The notes under the pieces: generated by a model
Databases searched by the model: none
The model's input: only the letters and a program-made list of their open reading frames with translations
What the model was told of the DNA's origin: nothing
Made by a program: the position numbers and the translations under genes
Assembly: GCA_028868875.1 (NCBI GenBank)
Contig: JAGWTS010000004.1
Span: forward strand, 1-50,192
Direction of reading: 5' to 3'
From: Burkholderiales bacterium
GTDB lineage: Bacteria; Pseudomonadota; Gammaproteobacteria; Burkholderiales; Burkholderiaceae_C
Length of the DNA: 50,192 nt
Shown here: in pieces, positions 36,616 through 44,498 of the stretch
Layout: each line of letters opens with the position of its first letter
Position numbering within the stretch: position 1 is the first letter of the stretch

Positions 36616-37446
36616 TCAGCTCGGCTCGTAGGCCAGCCGGACGTAGATCGGCGCGAAGGCCTCGGCCTGGCTGACCTCGATCAGGCGCTCGCGCGAGAGC
36701 TCGAGCATGGCGATGAAGGTCACCACCATCACCGGGGCGCCGCGCTCGGGGTCGAACAGGTCCTCGAACTCGACGAAGCGCCGGCCCTGCAGGCGGCGCA
36801 GCACGATGCTCATGTGCTCGCGCACCGACAGCTGCTCGCGCGAGATCGTGTGGTGCTGGTTCAGGCGCGCCCGCTGCAGGATCTGGGCCCAGGCTTCGCT
36901 CAGGTCGGCGACCTCGACCTGCGGCAGGCGCAGCGTCAGGCTTTGCTCGACCGCGACCTGGGCGCGCAGGAAGTCGCGCCCGAGCAGAGGCAGGCGGTCG
37001 AGCCCGGCGGCGGCGAGCTTGATCTGCTCGTACTCGATGAGCCGGCGCACGAGTTCGGCGCGCGGGTCCTCGGGCTCCTGGCCGTCGGCCGCCTTCTTCG
37101 GCGGCAGCAGCATGCGCGACTTGATCTCGATCAGCATCGCCGCCATCAGCAGGTATTCCGACGCGAGTTCGAGATTGCTGCGGCGCAGCTGGTCGACGTA
37201 GTCGAGGTACTGGCGCGTGACATCCGCCAGCGGGATGTCGAGGATGTTGAAGTTCTGCTTGCGGATGAGGTAGAGCAGCAGGTCCAGCGGGCCTTCGAAG
37301 GCTTCGAGAAAGACCTCGAGCGCGTGCGGCGGGATGTACAGATCCTGCGGCAGGCGAAACAACGGCTCGCCGTAGAGCCGGGCCACCGCCACCTGGTCGA
37401 CCGGCAAGACGGCCTCGGCTGGCTCCGCCGGCAGCTCGGTTTCCAA
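36616..37446 (-). CDS. scpA: Segregation and condensation protein A
   Basis: ScpA is the kleisin that links SMC to ScpB in chromosome condensation. Core signature: ALEVFLEAFEGPLDLLLYLI, then RKQNFNILDIPLADVTRQYL at the N-terminal SMC-contact domain and LSREQLSVREHMSIVLRRL before a C-terminal winged helix ending AFAPIYVRLAYEPS. The start is uncertain: TTG at 37444-37446 lies just past the DUF3460 stop and gives 276 residues; an open frame extends upstream to 37512 but would overlap the DUF3460 gene by 58 bases. The downstream part is secure. It is co-directional with DUF3460, a common betaproteobacterial pair. Confidence 0.85.
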   Translation of the reverse strand: METELPAEPAEAVLPVDQVAVARLYGEPLFRLPQDLYIPPHALEVFLEAFEGPLDLLLYLIRKQNFNILDIPLADVTRQYLDYVDQLRRSNLELASEYLLMAAMLIEIKSRMLLPPKKAADGQEPEDPRAELVRRLIEYEQIKLAAAGLDRLPLLGRDFLRAQVAVEQSLTLRLPQVEVADLSEAWAQILQRARLNQHHTISREQLSVREHMSIVLRRLQGRRFVEFEDLFDPERGAPVMVVTFIAMLELSRERLIEVSQAEAFAPIYVRLAYEPS

Positions 37447-37454
37447 GCCCCGGC

Positions 37455-37658
37455 CTACTTGGCCTTGGTCTGGTAGACGTAGGGCTGCTGCGGCACGCGC
37501 GCCTCGCGCCATTCGGCGAGGGCGTTGCGGTCGAGGGCACGGTCCCAGAGCAGGCCGCGGCCGGCTCGCTGCTCGGCTTCGAGGCTGGGCTTCCTGGCCT
37601 TGAGCTCGCCGATGAACTGGGTGACGTCAGAGGTGTAAGGCTTCCAGAAGAACGGCAT
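37455..37658 (-). CDS. DUF3460 family protein
   Basis: A 67-residue betaproteobacterial protein of unknown function: PFFWKPYTSDVTQFIGELKA at the start, then a basic and aromatic C-terminus (LAEWREARVPQQPYVYQ). No signal or membrane segment. It lies directly upstream of scpA and is divergent from the CYTH-CHAD gene with 74 bp between starts; TAAAAT in that gap could be its -10. Its role in chromosome segregation is only suggested by position. Confidence 0.85.
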   Translation of the reverse strand: MPFFWKPYTSDVTQFIGELKARKPSLEAEQRAGRGLLWDRALDRNALAEWREARVPQQPYVYQTKAK

Positions 37659-37732
37659 GGCTCGCAGCGGGCAGAATCGTAAGCGGCAGATTTTAGCGGC
37701 CCCCATTCGATGCATCGTCAGTCTTTCAGCCC

Positions 37733-39172
37733 GTGAGCGAGATCGAGGTCAAGTTCCAGGTACCCGACGCCGCACGCGAAGGCCTGCGCCTGGCCGTTGC
37801 GACCGCGAGCGCGCGCTCGGTGCGCCTGCGTGCCAGCTACGCCGACACGGCAGACGGCCGCCTCGCCGCAGCCGGTTTCGCGCTGCGCCTGCGCGAGGAA
37901 GACGCGCGCCGGGTGCAGACGCTCAAGGGCCGGGGCGCGGGGCTGATCGAGCGCTTCGAGCACGAAGTCGAGCTGGCGCCGGGCACCGGGCCGGCGTCGA
38001 TCGACCCGGCGCGCCACGCTGGCACCCCGGGCGGCGAGGCCCTGGGCGCGCTGCTCGCCGACGGCGCACCGCTGGTCGAGGGCTACCGCACCGAGATCCA
38101 GCGCCTCACCCGGCGCGTGCGCAGCGGCGGCGCGACGATCGAGCTCGCCCTCGACGAGGGTCGGATCACGGCGGCGGGGCGCGTGCTGGCGGTCTTCGAG
38201 ATCGAGTTCGAACTCGTCGCCGGGGCGCCGGCGGCGCTGGTCGCCTTTGCCGCGCGCTGGGCCGAACGCCATGGCCTCTGGCTCGACATCCGAACCAAGT
38301 CGGAGCGCGGCCAGCGCCTGGCCCTGGGCCTCGAACGGGTGGCCCCGGTCAAGGCCTCGGCGCTGGCCTGGCCGAGCCCGGCGACGCCGGCGGCGGTGTG
38401 CGCCGCTGCGCTGCAGTCCGCGCTGGCCCAGGTGCTGCCCAACGCGGCCGAGGTCGCCGGGGCGAGCGCCGAAGCCGAGCACCTGCACCAGTTGCGGGTC
38501 GGGCTGCGCCGGCTGCGCACGGCCTTGCGCCTGTTCGGGCCCTGGAGCGGCGACCCGCCCGCGGTGCGCGATCTCGAGCAGGCCTGGCGCGAGCCGTTCG
38601 CGCGCCTGGGCGGGGCGCGCGACAGCGACGTGCTCGCCGCCTTGCCGGGCCTGCCCCTGCTGCCTCCGGCGCCCGAGGAAGCCCAGGTCGACGCCGGCGA
38701 GATCGTGCGCGGGGCGGCGTTCACGCTCCTGACGCTGCGCTCGCTCGCGCTAGCGCTGGCGGCCTTGCCGGCGCTGGAGGAGCCGCTGGCCGAGGTTGCG
38801 CCGCCGCTGCTGCGGCGCGCCTGGAAGCGCGTCGTCGCCGCGGGCGCGGCCTTTGCCGAGTCGACTCCTGAAGCACGCCACCTCCTGCGCAAGCGCCTGA
38901 AGCGTCTGCGCTACGCGAGCGAGTTCCTGCTTCCGATGCTGCCCGAGAAGCCGGCCCGCGCCGCGCTCGAGGCGATGCGCGTGGCGCTCGATGTGCTGGG
39001 CGCCTACAACGACCTCGTCGTCGCCGAGACGCGCTGCCGCGCCCTCGGCGAGAACGACCCCAAGGTGGCGTTCGCGCTCGGCTGGCTCGCGGCGAACCGC
39101 GAACGGCTCGAAGCGCGCGCCGCGGCGCGGCTCGCGCGGCTGGCCGAGGTGCCGCGCTTCTGGCGCGTTTGA
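37733..39172 (+). CDS. CYTH-CHAD domain protein (probable inorganic triphosphatase)
   Basis: The 479-residue protein starts at GTG 37733 (VSEIEVKFQV). Residues 1-200 form a CYTH domain with the ExExK motif EIEVK and alternating basic and acidic strands that bind triphosphate and metal, as in E. coli YgiF, which hydrolyses tripolyphosphate. Residues about 230-479 form a CHAD domain with conserved histidine/lysine helices (LHQLRVGLRRLRTALRLF; HLLRKRLKRLRYASEFL), known to bind polyphosphate. It is a single gene, and its end is 98 bp from the convergent hydrogenase-like operon. Confidence 0.92.
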   Translation: MSEIEVKFQVPDAAREGLRLAVATASARSVRLRASYADTADGRLAAAGFALRLREEDARRVQTLKGRGAGLIERFEHEVELAPGTGPASIDPARHAGTPGGEALGALLADGAPLVEGYRTEIQRLTRRVRSGGATIELALDEGRITAAGRVLAVFEIEFELVAGAPAALVAFAARWAERHGLWLDIRTKSERGQRLALGLERVAPVKASALAWPSPATPAAVCAAALQSALAQVLPNAAEVAGASAEAEHLHQLRVGLRRLRTALRLFGPWSGDPPAVRDLEQAWREPFARLGGARDSDVLAALPGLPLLPPAPEEAQVDAGEIVRGAAFTLLTLRSLALALAALPALEEPLAEVAPPLLRRAWKRVVAAGAAFAESTPEARHLLRKRLKRLRYASEFLLPMLPEKPARAALEAMRVALDVLGAYNDLVVAETRCRALGENDPKVAFALGWLAANRERLEARAAARLARLAEVPRFWRV

Positions 39173-39270
39173 GCGCCTGCGGGATCGGGTTGCGCGTGAC
39201 TCGCCGCGGCCGCCCGAGCCACGCGGCAGGCCCATATGTGGCCGAGGCCGCGCGCGCCGGATGCCCGGCT

Positions 39271-39795
39271 TCAGCCCGCGCTGGCCGCGCGCGCCTGAAA
39301 CAAGCCCAGGATGCCGCGCATGATGTCCAGTGGCGGCGGCGGGCAGCCGGGGAGGGTGCGGTCGACCGGAATCACGTTCGAGACCCGGCCGCGGCAGGCG
39401 CCGCTTTCGCCGAAGATGCCGCCGTCGCAGCCGCAGTCGCCGAGCGCGACGACGAGGCGCGGCTCGGGCATCGCGTCGTAGGTGCGGCGCAGCGCCTCGG
39501 CCATGTTGATCGTCACCGGCCCGCTCACCAGCAGCAGGTCGGCATGGCGCGGGCTCGCGACGAAGCGGATGCCCAGGCCCTCGATGTTGTAGAGCGGGTT
39601 GTTGATGGCGTTGGCTTCGAGCTCGCAGCCGTTGCACGAACCGGCGTCGACCATGCGGATGGCCAGGGCGCGACCGAGCACGGACAGGATCTCGTCGTGC
39701 AGGTCCTGCAATCGGGGCCCGGTGTCGGGGCCGGGCTCGGGAGCCGGCTCGCTGACGAGGCCGATGCGGACGATCTGGCGCAGCGTTTTCAGCAT
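39271..39795 (-). CDS. HyfI/NuoB-like iron-sulfur subunit
   Basis: Small electron-transfer subunit of complex I and group 4 hydrogenases that holds the cluster nearest the active site. The 174-residue protein has the CNGCE motif (C54, C57) typical of the hydrogenase branch, C123 in GDCGCDGG, C134, and C151 in GCPPPP, so a [4Fe-4S] cluster can still form. It starts inside the large-subunit stop (TGATG). It is the last gene of the operon; no HyfH/NuoI-type polyferredoxin is encoded. A membrane role is shared with the complex. Confidence 0.88.
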   Translation of the reverse strand: MLKTLRQIVRIGLVSEPAPEPGPDTGPRLQDLHDEILSVLGRALAIRMVDAGSCNGCELEANAINNPLYNIEGLGIRFVASPRHADLLLVSGPVTINMAEALRRTYDAMPEPRLVVALGDCGCDGGIFGESGACRGRVSNVIPVDRTLPGCPPPPLDIMRGILGLFQARAASAG

Positions 39796-41300
39796 CAGAG
39801 GTCGTGGCCTGAATAGCTCAGGTTGAAGGACTTGTTGATGAGCGGGAAGTCGGGAACGATGTTGCCGATGATCGCGTGCTCCAGCACCGGCCAGTTCTGC
39901 CACGAGGGGTCGTGCAGATGGCAGCGCGCGATCTTGCCCGCGCCGAGTTCGAGGCCGACGAAGATCTCGCCGCGCCAGCCCTCGACCCAGCCGGCACCGT
40001 GCGCGGGGCCCTGCGGCACGGCGACTTCGACCCGGCAGGGCCCGGCTGGCAGCGCGTCGGCGAGGGCGCGGATCAGGCGCAGCGACTCCAGCACTTCCTC
40101 GAAGCGCACCGCGACCCGCGACGCCACGTCGCCAGCGGCGTGCACCGCCGGCCGCACCGCGAGCCGGTCGTAAGGCGGCCAGCGCTGGTCGCAGCGCAGG
40201 TCGCGCGCCTGGCCGCTGGCGCGCCCGGCCAGGCCGGTCAGGCCGAGGCGGGCGGCGAGTTCGGGGTCGACGCGGCCGGTGCTGATGAATCGGTCCTGCA
40301 TGCCGGCGTGGCCGTAGTAGATGCGGCGCAGCTCGCGCACCTCGGCCTCGATCGCGTCGCATTGTTCGTACTGGCGCCGCACCATCGCGCCGTCGAGGTC
40401 GCAGGCAACGCCGCCGGGCACGACCGCGTCCATCATCAGGCGGTGGCCGAAGGCCTCCTTGGACAGCCGCTGCCAGAGCTCGCGCAGGCGCGAGAACTGG
40501 GCCAGGCCGAACGCGAAGGCCGCGTCGTTGCCGAGGGCGCCGAGGTCGCCCAGGTGGTTGGCGATGCGCTCGCGCTCGAGCAGGGTCGCGCGCAAGGCCA
40601 GGGCGCGCGGCGGCGGCGTGACCCCGGCCGCGGTTTCGAGCGCCATGCAATAGGCCCAGGCCCCGGCCACCGTCGAATCGCCCGAGGCGCGGCCGGCGAG
40701 GCGGTGCGCTTCGAGCGGCGCGAGTTCGGTATAGCGGCGCTCGACCCCCTTGTGCGTGTAGCCCAGCCGCTGTTCGAGCCGCAGCACCTTCTCGCCGACG
40801 ACCGAGAAGCGGAAATGTCCCGGCTCGATGATGCCGGCGTGGACCGGGCCGACCGCGATCTCGTGCACGCCTTCGCCTTCGACGCGCACGAAGTCGTAGT
40901 CGGCGGCGGCGGGATGCTCGGGCCGGCGGCCGTGGTCGAGCCAGGGACGGCGGTCTTGCGCGTCGGCCGGCTGCACGCCGTACAGATCGGCGGCGGCGCG
41001 CTGCATGCGCGTGGCGCAAGGCCACAGCCGCGCCAGGTCGGGGTAGCCTTCGGGCGGCACTTCGAGCTCGACCCAGAGCAGGCCGTCGTCGAAGCCCAGG
41101 GCGGCGTTGATGCGCGCCGGCTTCGCGTCGGTGCGCGCCGGCTTCGCATCGAGGCCGGGCCCGACGCCCCACAGCGCCACGAGCCGGCCCGCGCGTTCGG
41201 CCGCCAGGCGCCATTGCGCCGCGTCCACCGGCGCCTGCCAGACCGGCGGCGCGCTGCCGAGGTGGTGCACCACCGGCAGGTCGAGTTCGGCGATCTTCAC
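39795..41300 (-). CDS. HyfG-like fused large subunit lacking nickel ligands
   Basis: The 501-residue protein (GTG start) fuses a NuoC-like N-terminal domain (about 1-130) to a NuoD/HyfG-like large subunit, as in E. coli HyfG. GPVHAGIIEPGHFRFSVVGE and GYTHKGVERRYTEL are well kept. The nickel-iron ligands are not: where group 4 hydrogenases have RxCGxC...H, this reads RASGDSTVAG (S206, S209, G213), and the C-terminal DPCxxC reads DPSWQN (S466, N469). So it cannot hold a NiFe centre and is no hydrogenase; it matches the nickel-free 'Ehr' type of complex I relative. Residues 51-64 are a tandem repeat DAKPART/DAKPARI. Confidence 0.85.
   Translation of the reverse strand: MKIAELDLPVVHHLGSAPPVWQAPVDAAQWRLAAERAGRLVALWGVGPGLDAKPARTDAKPARINAALGFDDGLLWVELEVPPEGYPDLARLWPCATRMQRAAADLYGVQPADAQDRRPWLDHGRRPEHPAAADYDFVRVEGEGVHEIAVGPVHAGIIEPGHFRFSVVGEKVLRLEQRLGYTHKGVERRYTELAPLEAHRLAGRASGDSTVAGAWAYCMALETAAGVTPPPRALALRATLLERERIANHLGDLGALGNDAAFAFGLAQFSRLRELWQRLSKEAFGHRLMMDAVVPGGVACDLDGAMVRRQYEQCDAIEAEVRELRRIYYGHAGMQDRFISTGRVDPELAARLGLTGLAGRASGQARDLRCDQRWPPYDRLAVRPAVHAAGDVASRVAVRFEEVLESLRLIRALADALPAGPCRVEVAVPQGPAHGAGWVEGWRGEIFVGLELGAGKIARCHLHDPSWQNWPVLEHAIIGNIVPDFPLINKSFNLSYSGHDL
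41111..41152 (-). repeat. 21-bp tandem duplication inside the large-subunit gene
   Basis: Two 21-base copies (41111-41131, 41132-41152) differ at two positions. They keep the reading frame and encode DAKPART then DAKPARI in the NuoC-like domain. Recent in-frame slippage is the simplest explanation. Confidence 0.75.
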
Positions 41301-41310
41301 GGCCGTGCCT

Positions 41311-42765
41311 TCAATAGCCCATCATCCGCGCCGCCTGGTGGTACCAGACGTCGAGGTAGGGTGGGATGTACAAGCCCAGCATCAGGCTCAGGGCCAGGTG
41401 CACGAACACCGGCAGCAGCGCGGGCGGGTGTGCCAGCGGCTTCAGGTCGGTCTCGCCGAAGACCATCGACTGCACGCGAGCGAGCACCGCGGCGAAGGCG
41501 ACGCCGAGCGCGACGAGCAGGAAGGGCGTGGCCCAGGGCTGCTCGCGCATGGCCGTGGTGATGATGAGGAACTCGCTCGCGAAGACGCCGAAAGGCGGCA
41601 TGCCCAGGATCGCGAGCGAGCCCAGCATCAGCCCCCAGCCGAGCGCCGGACTCACCTTGACGAGGCCGCGGATGTCGTCCATGACCTGGGTGCCGGCCTT
41701 TTGCACGGCATGGCCGACGGTGAAGAAGATGGCCGACTTGGTGAGCGAATGCACCGTCATGTGCAGCAGCCCGGCGAAGGTCGCGATCGGCCCGCCGACG
41801 CCGAAGGCGAAGGTCATCAAGCCCATGTGCTCGATCGACGAATACGCGAACATGCGCTTGATGTCCTTCTGCCTGAAGAGGAAGAAGGCGGCGACGACGA
41901 CCGAGAGCAGGCCGAAGCCCATCATCATCTGGCCCGCCAGATGGCTTTGCAGCGCACCGTCGGTGAGCACCTTGAAGCGCAGCAAGGCGTAGAGCGCGAC
42001 GTTGAGCAGCAGCCCGGAGAGCACGGCCGAGACCGGCGTGGGGCCCTCGGCATGGGCGTCGGGCAGCCAGTTGTGCACCGGCACGAGCCCGACCTTGGTG
42101 CCATAGCCGATGAAGAGGAAGGCGAAGGACAAGGTGATGATGTTCGGGTCGAGCCGGTCCTTGACCGCGTTCAGGTTGGTCCAGAGCAGGGCCCCGCCTT
42201 CGGCGCCGAGGATGCGCTCGGCCGCCATGTACAGCAGCACGGTGCCGAACAGCGCCTGGGCGATGCCGACGCCGCAGAGGATGAAGTACTTCCACGCCGC
42301 CTCCAGGCTCGCTGCGGTGCGGTAGACGCTCACCAGCAGCACGGTGGTGAGCGTGGCCGCCTCCATCGAGACCCAGAGGATGCCCAGGTTGTTCGTCGTC
42401 AGCGCCACCAGCATCGTGAAGCTGAAGAGCTGGTACATGCTGTGGTACAGGCGCAGCCGCGGCGGCGTCATCTTGCCGTGGTCGCGCTCGATGCGCATGT
42501 AGGGGCGCGAGAAGATCGCCGTGGTCAGGCCCACGAAGGCGGTGAGGGCGACGAGGAAGACGTTGAGCGGGTCGACGAAGAATTCGCGGTTCCAGGCGAA
42601 CAGCGGCCCGCTCTCGACGACCTCGGCCGTGAGCAGCGCGGCGCCGACGAAGGTGGTGGCGCTGAATGCGACATTGATCTCCATCGCCCGGTCGCGGTGG
42701 CCCACGAGCGCGAGCACGGCACCGCCCGCGAGCGGGATGGCGAGGACGACGAGCAGCATCGACAT
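41311..42765 (-). CDS. HyfF-like antiporter-type membrane subunit
   Basis: The 484-residue protein is a NuoN/NuoM/Mrp-like proton-channel subunit with about 14 membrane helices. The conserved glutamate in ILWVSMEAATLTTV and the TKVGLVPVHNWLPDAHAEGP helix are present. The lysine of other antiporter subunits is replaced by asparagine in SGLLLNVALYALLR; I think this is usual in the HyfF branch. The start ATG at 42763-42765 leaves 5 bp after HyfE; a GGAAG lies upstream. It follows the gene order of hyf operons. Confidence 0.87.
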   Translation of the reverse strand: MSMLLVVLAIPLAGGAVLALVGHRDRAMEINVAFSATTFVGAALLTAEVVESGPLFAWNREFFVDPLNVFLVALTAFVGLTTAIFSRPYMRIERDHGKMTPPRLRLYHSMYQLFSFTMLVALTTNNLGILWVSMEAATLTTVLLVSVYRTAASLEAAWKYFILCGVGIAQALFGTVLLYMAAERILGAEGGALLWTNLNAVKDRLDPNIITLSFAFLFIGYGTKVGLVPVHNWLPDAHAEGPTPVSAVLSGLLLNVALYALLRFKVLTDGALQSHLAGQMMMGFGLLSVVVAAFFLFRQKDIKRMFAYSSIEHMGLMTFAFGVGGPIATFAGLLHMTVHSLTKSAIFFTVGHAVQKAGTQVMDDIRGLVKVSPALGWGLMLGSLAILGMPPFGVFASEFLIITTAMREQPWATPFLLVALGVAFAAVLARVQSMVFGETDLKPLAHPPALLPVFVHLALSLMLGLYIPPYLDVWYHQAARMMGY

Positions 42766-42770
42766 CAGGA

Positions 42771-43430
42771 TCAGTCTTCCTTGAGCCGCTCGAGGTGGCG
42801 GATGTCCAGGCTGTCGAAGCGCTCCCGGATCTGGAACATGAACACGCCCAGGATCAGCACGCCGATGAGCACGTCCAGCGCGATGCCGAGTTCCACCACC
42901 ATCGGCATGCCGTAGGTCGCGGCGGTGGCGGCGAAAAAGAGGCCGTTCTCGAGCGCGAGGAATCCGATCACCTGCGGCACCGCCTTCGAGCGCACGATCA
43001 TCATCATGAACGACAGCAGCACGCAGGCCATCGCGATGCCGAGCGTGCCGCGCGCGACCGAGCCCGAGAAGCGCGAGATCGGCAGGCTGAGGTTGAAGGC
43101 GAAGATCACGAGCAGGATGCCGACGAGCATCGTCGTCGGGATGTTGATCAGGGTCTCGGTGTCCCAGCGCACCTCGAGGCGGTCGATCACGCGGTGCAGC
43201 AGCACCGGGATCAGCACCACCTTCAGGCCCAGCGTCAGCGCCGCCGACAGGTACAGGTGCGGCTGGTCGGTGACGTAGCCGACGACCGCGGTCGCGAGCA
43301 CGAGCGTCGCGCCCTGCATCGTGTAGAGGTGGATGAGCGAGACGATGCGGCGCTGCGAGATCATCGCGAAGGCGAGCAGCAGCAGCACGGCGCCGAGCAG
43401 GTTGATGAACTGGCCGAGGAGCGGGTTCAT
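42771..43430 (-). CDS. HyfE-like membrane subunit (NuoK relative)
   Basis: A 219-residue protein of about seven hydrophobic segments. The second half (QVIGFLALENGLFFAATAAT, then GIALDVLIGVLILGVFMF) carries the glutamate and aspartate of the NuoK-type channel. The first half (LIHLYTMQGATLVLATAVVG) matches the longer HyfE form. It follows hyfC after a 105-bp spacer holding a repeat element and precedes hyfF by 5 bp. Confidence 0.85.
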   Translation of the reverse strand: MNPLLGQFINLLGAVLLLLAFAMISQRRIVSLIHLYTMQGATLVLATAVVGYVTDQPHLYLSAALTLGLKVVLIPVLLHRVIDRLEVRWDTETLINIPTTMLVGILLVIFAFNLSLPISRFSGSVARGTLGIAMACVLLSFMMMIVRSKAVPQVIGFLALENGLFFAATAATYGMPMVVELGIALDVLIGVLILGVFMFQIRERFDSLDIRHLERLKED

Positions 43431-43535
43431 CGGTACCGCCCGGCCGTTCCGAAGGTACTGAACGCCCCATGGGCCACGAAGGGGCCCCAGGTGGCCCCTA
43501 GGGGCAGCGAGCGAAGCGAGCGTGGGGGCTTCATC
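43431..43535 (-). repeat. Repeat element with nested palindromes in the hyfC-hyfE spacer
   Basis: On the minus strand the element begins right after the hyfC stop with ATGAAGCCCCCACGCTCGCT, a sequence I have seen often between genes in Burkholderiales. It holds a perfect 12-base palindrome GCCCCTAGGGGC (43494-43505) and a 7-bp stem GGGCCAC/GTGGCCC (43471-43497) around GGGGCCCC. It is the only long gap in the operon and could lower expression of the genes after it or stabilise the mRNA. Confidence 0.65.
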
Positions 43536-44495
43536 TCAAGTCCGCAGCAGGATGTTGAGCAGCAGGCCGATCACCGCGAGCAGGAAGGCGGTGGCCAGGA
43601 ACTCGGGGACGCGGAAGATGCGCATCTTGGCGCTCAGCGTTTCGAGGACCGCGAGCGCGACGCCGCCGACGGCGAGCTTGAGCACGAGCACCGGCAGCGC
43701 CAGCAGCAACTCCAGCGGCGCGTGGGCTTCGGCGATGCCCCAGGGGAAGAACAGCGCCAGGCCGGCGCAGGAATAGGCGAAGAGCTTCAGGCTCGCTGCC
43801 CATTCGAGCAGGGCGAGGTGACGCCCCGAGTATTCGAGGATGAGCGCCTCGTGGATCATCGTCAGCTCGAGATGGGTGGCCGGGTTGTCGACCGGCACGC
43901 GCGCGTTCTCGGCCAGCGAGACCATCGTGAACGCGACCCCGGCAAAGGCCATGCTCGGGTAGATCGCGAGCTTGGCATGGGCCAGGCTTTCGACGATCAC
44001 GGCGAGCGAGGTCGAATCCGAGATCAGCGAGGCCGAGAAAAGCACCATCAGCAGCGCCGGCTCGGCGAGAAAGCCGATCAGCATCTCGCGCCGCGCGCCC
44101 AGGGTGCCGAACGAGGTGCCGATGTCCATCGCCGCAAGCGAGATGAAGACGCGGGCGAGGGCGAACAGGCCGACCAGGGCGATGGCGTCGGCCGCCAGCG
44201 ACAAGGGCAGGTCGGTCGAGAGCGTCGGGATGATCGAGCTCGCGAGCAGCATGCAGCCGAAGACGATGTAGGGCGCGGCGCGGAACAGCGGCGACGCATG
44301 CTCGGCCAGCACCGCCTCCTTGTTGAAGAGCTTGTGCAGCAGGCGGTAGGGCTGCAGCAGCGGCGGCGCGCGCCGGTTCTGGAGCCAGGCGCGGCACTGG
44401 TTGACCCAGCCCGAGAGCAGGGGAGCGAGCGCGAGCGCGGCGACGATCGCGACAAGTTGCGCGATCAGGCCGTAGGCGAGGTTGCGGGCGTCCAT
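43536..44495 (-). CDS. HyfC-like membrane subunit (NuoH relative)
   Basis: The 319-residue protein is the NuoH-type subunit that joins the membrane arm to the soluble arm. About eight helices; the family segment AENARVPVDNPATHLELTMI carries conserved acidic residues, and HEALILEYSGRHLALLEW follows. YRLLHKLFNKEAVLAEHASP is the typical first cytoplasmic loop. It starts 4 bp after hyfB ends. A repeat element follows its stop. Confidence 0.9.
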   Translation of the reverse strand: MDARNLAYGLIAQLVAIVAALALAPLLSGWVNQCRAWLQNRRAPPLLQPYRLLHKLFNKEAVLAEHASPLFRAAPYIVFGCMLLASSIIPTLSTDLPLSLAADAIALVGLFALARVFISLAAMDIGTSFGTLGARREMLIGFLAEPALLMVLFSASLISDSTSLAVIVESLAHAKLAIYPSMAFAGVAFTMVSLAENARVPVDNPATHLELTMIHEALILEYSGRHLALLEWAASLKLFAYSCAGLALFFPWGIAEAHAPLELLLALPVLVLKLAVGGVALAVLETLSAKMRIFRVPEFLATAFLLAVIGLLLNILLRT

Positions 44496-44498
44496 CGC

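Noticed and set aside
37447-37512. Extended ScpA start overlapping DUF3460
   Set aside because: The extra residues are arginine/alanine-rich and read the DUF3460 codons in another frame; a start after the DUF3460 stop is more likely.
39795-41300. Calling the large subunit a [NiFe] hydrogenase
   Set aside because: All four cysteine positions needed for nickel and iron are serine or asparagine.
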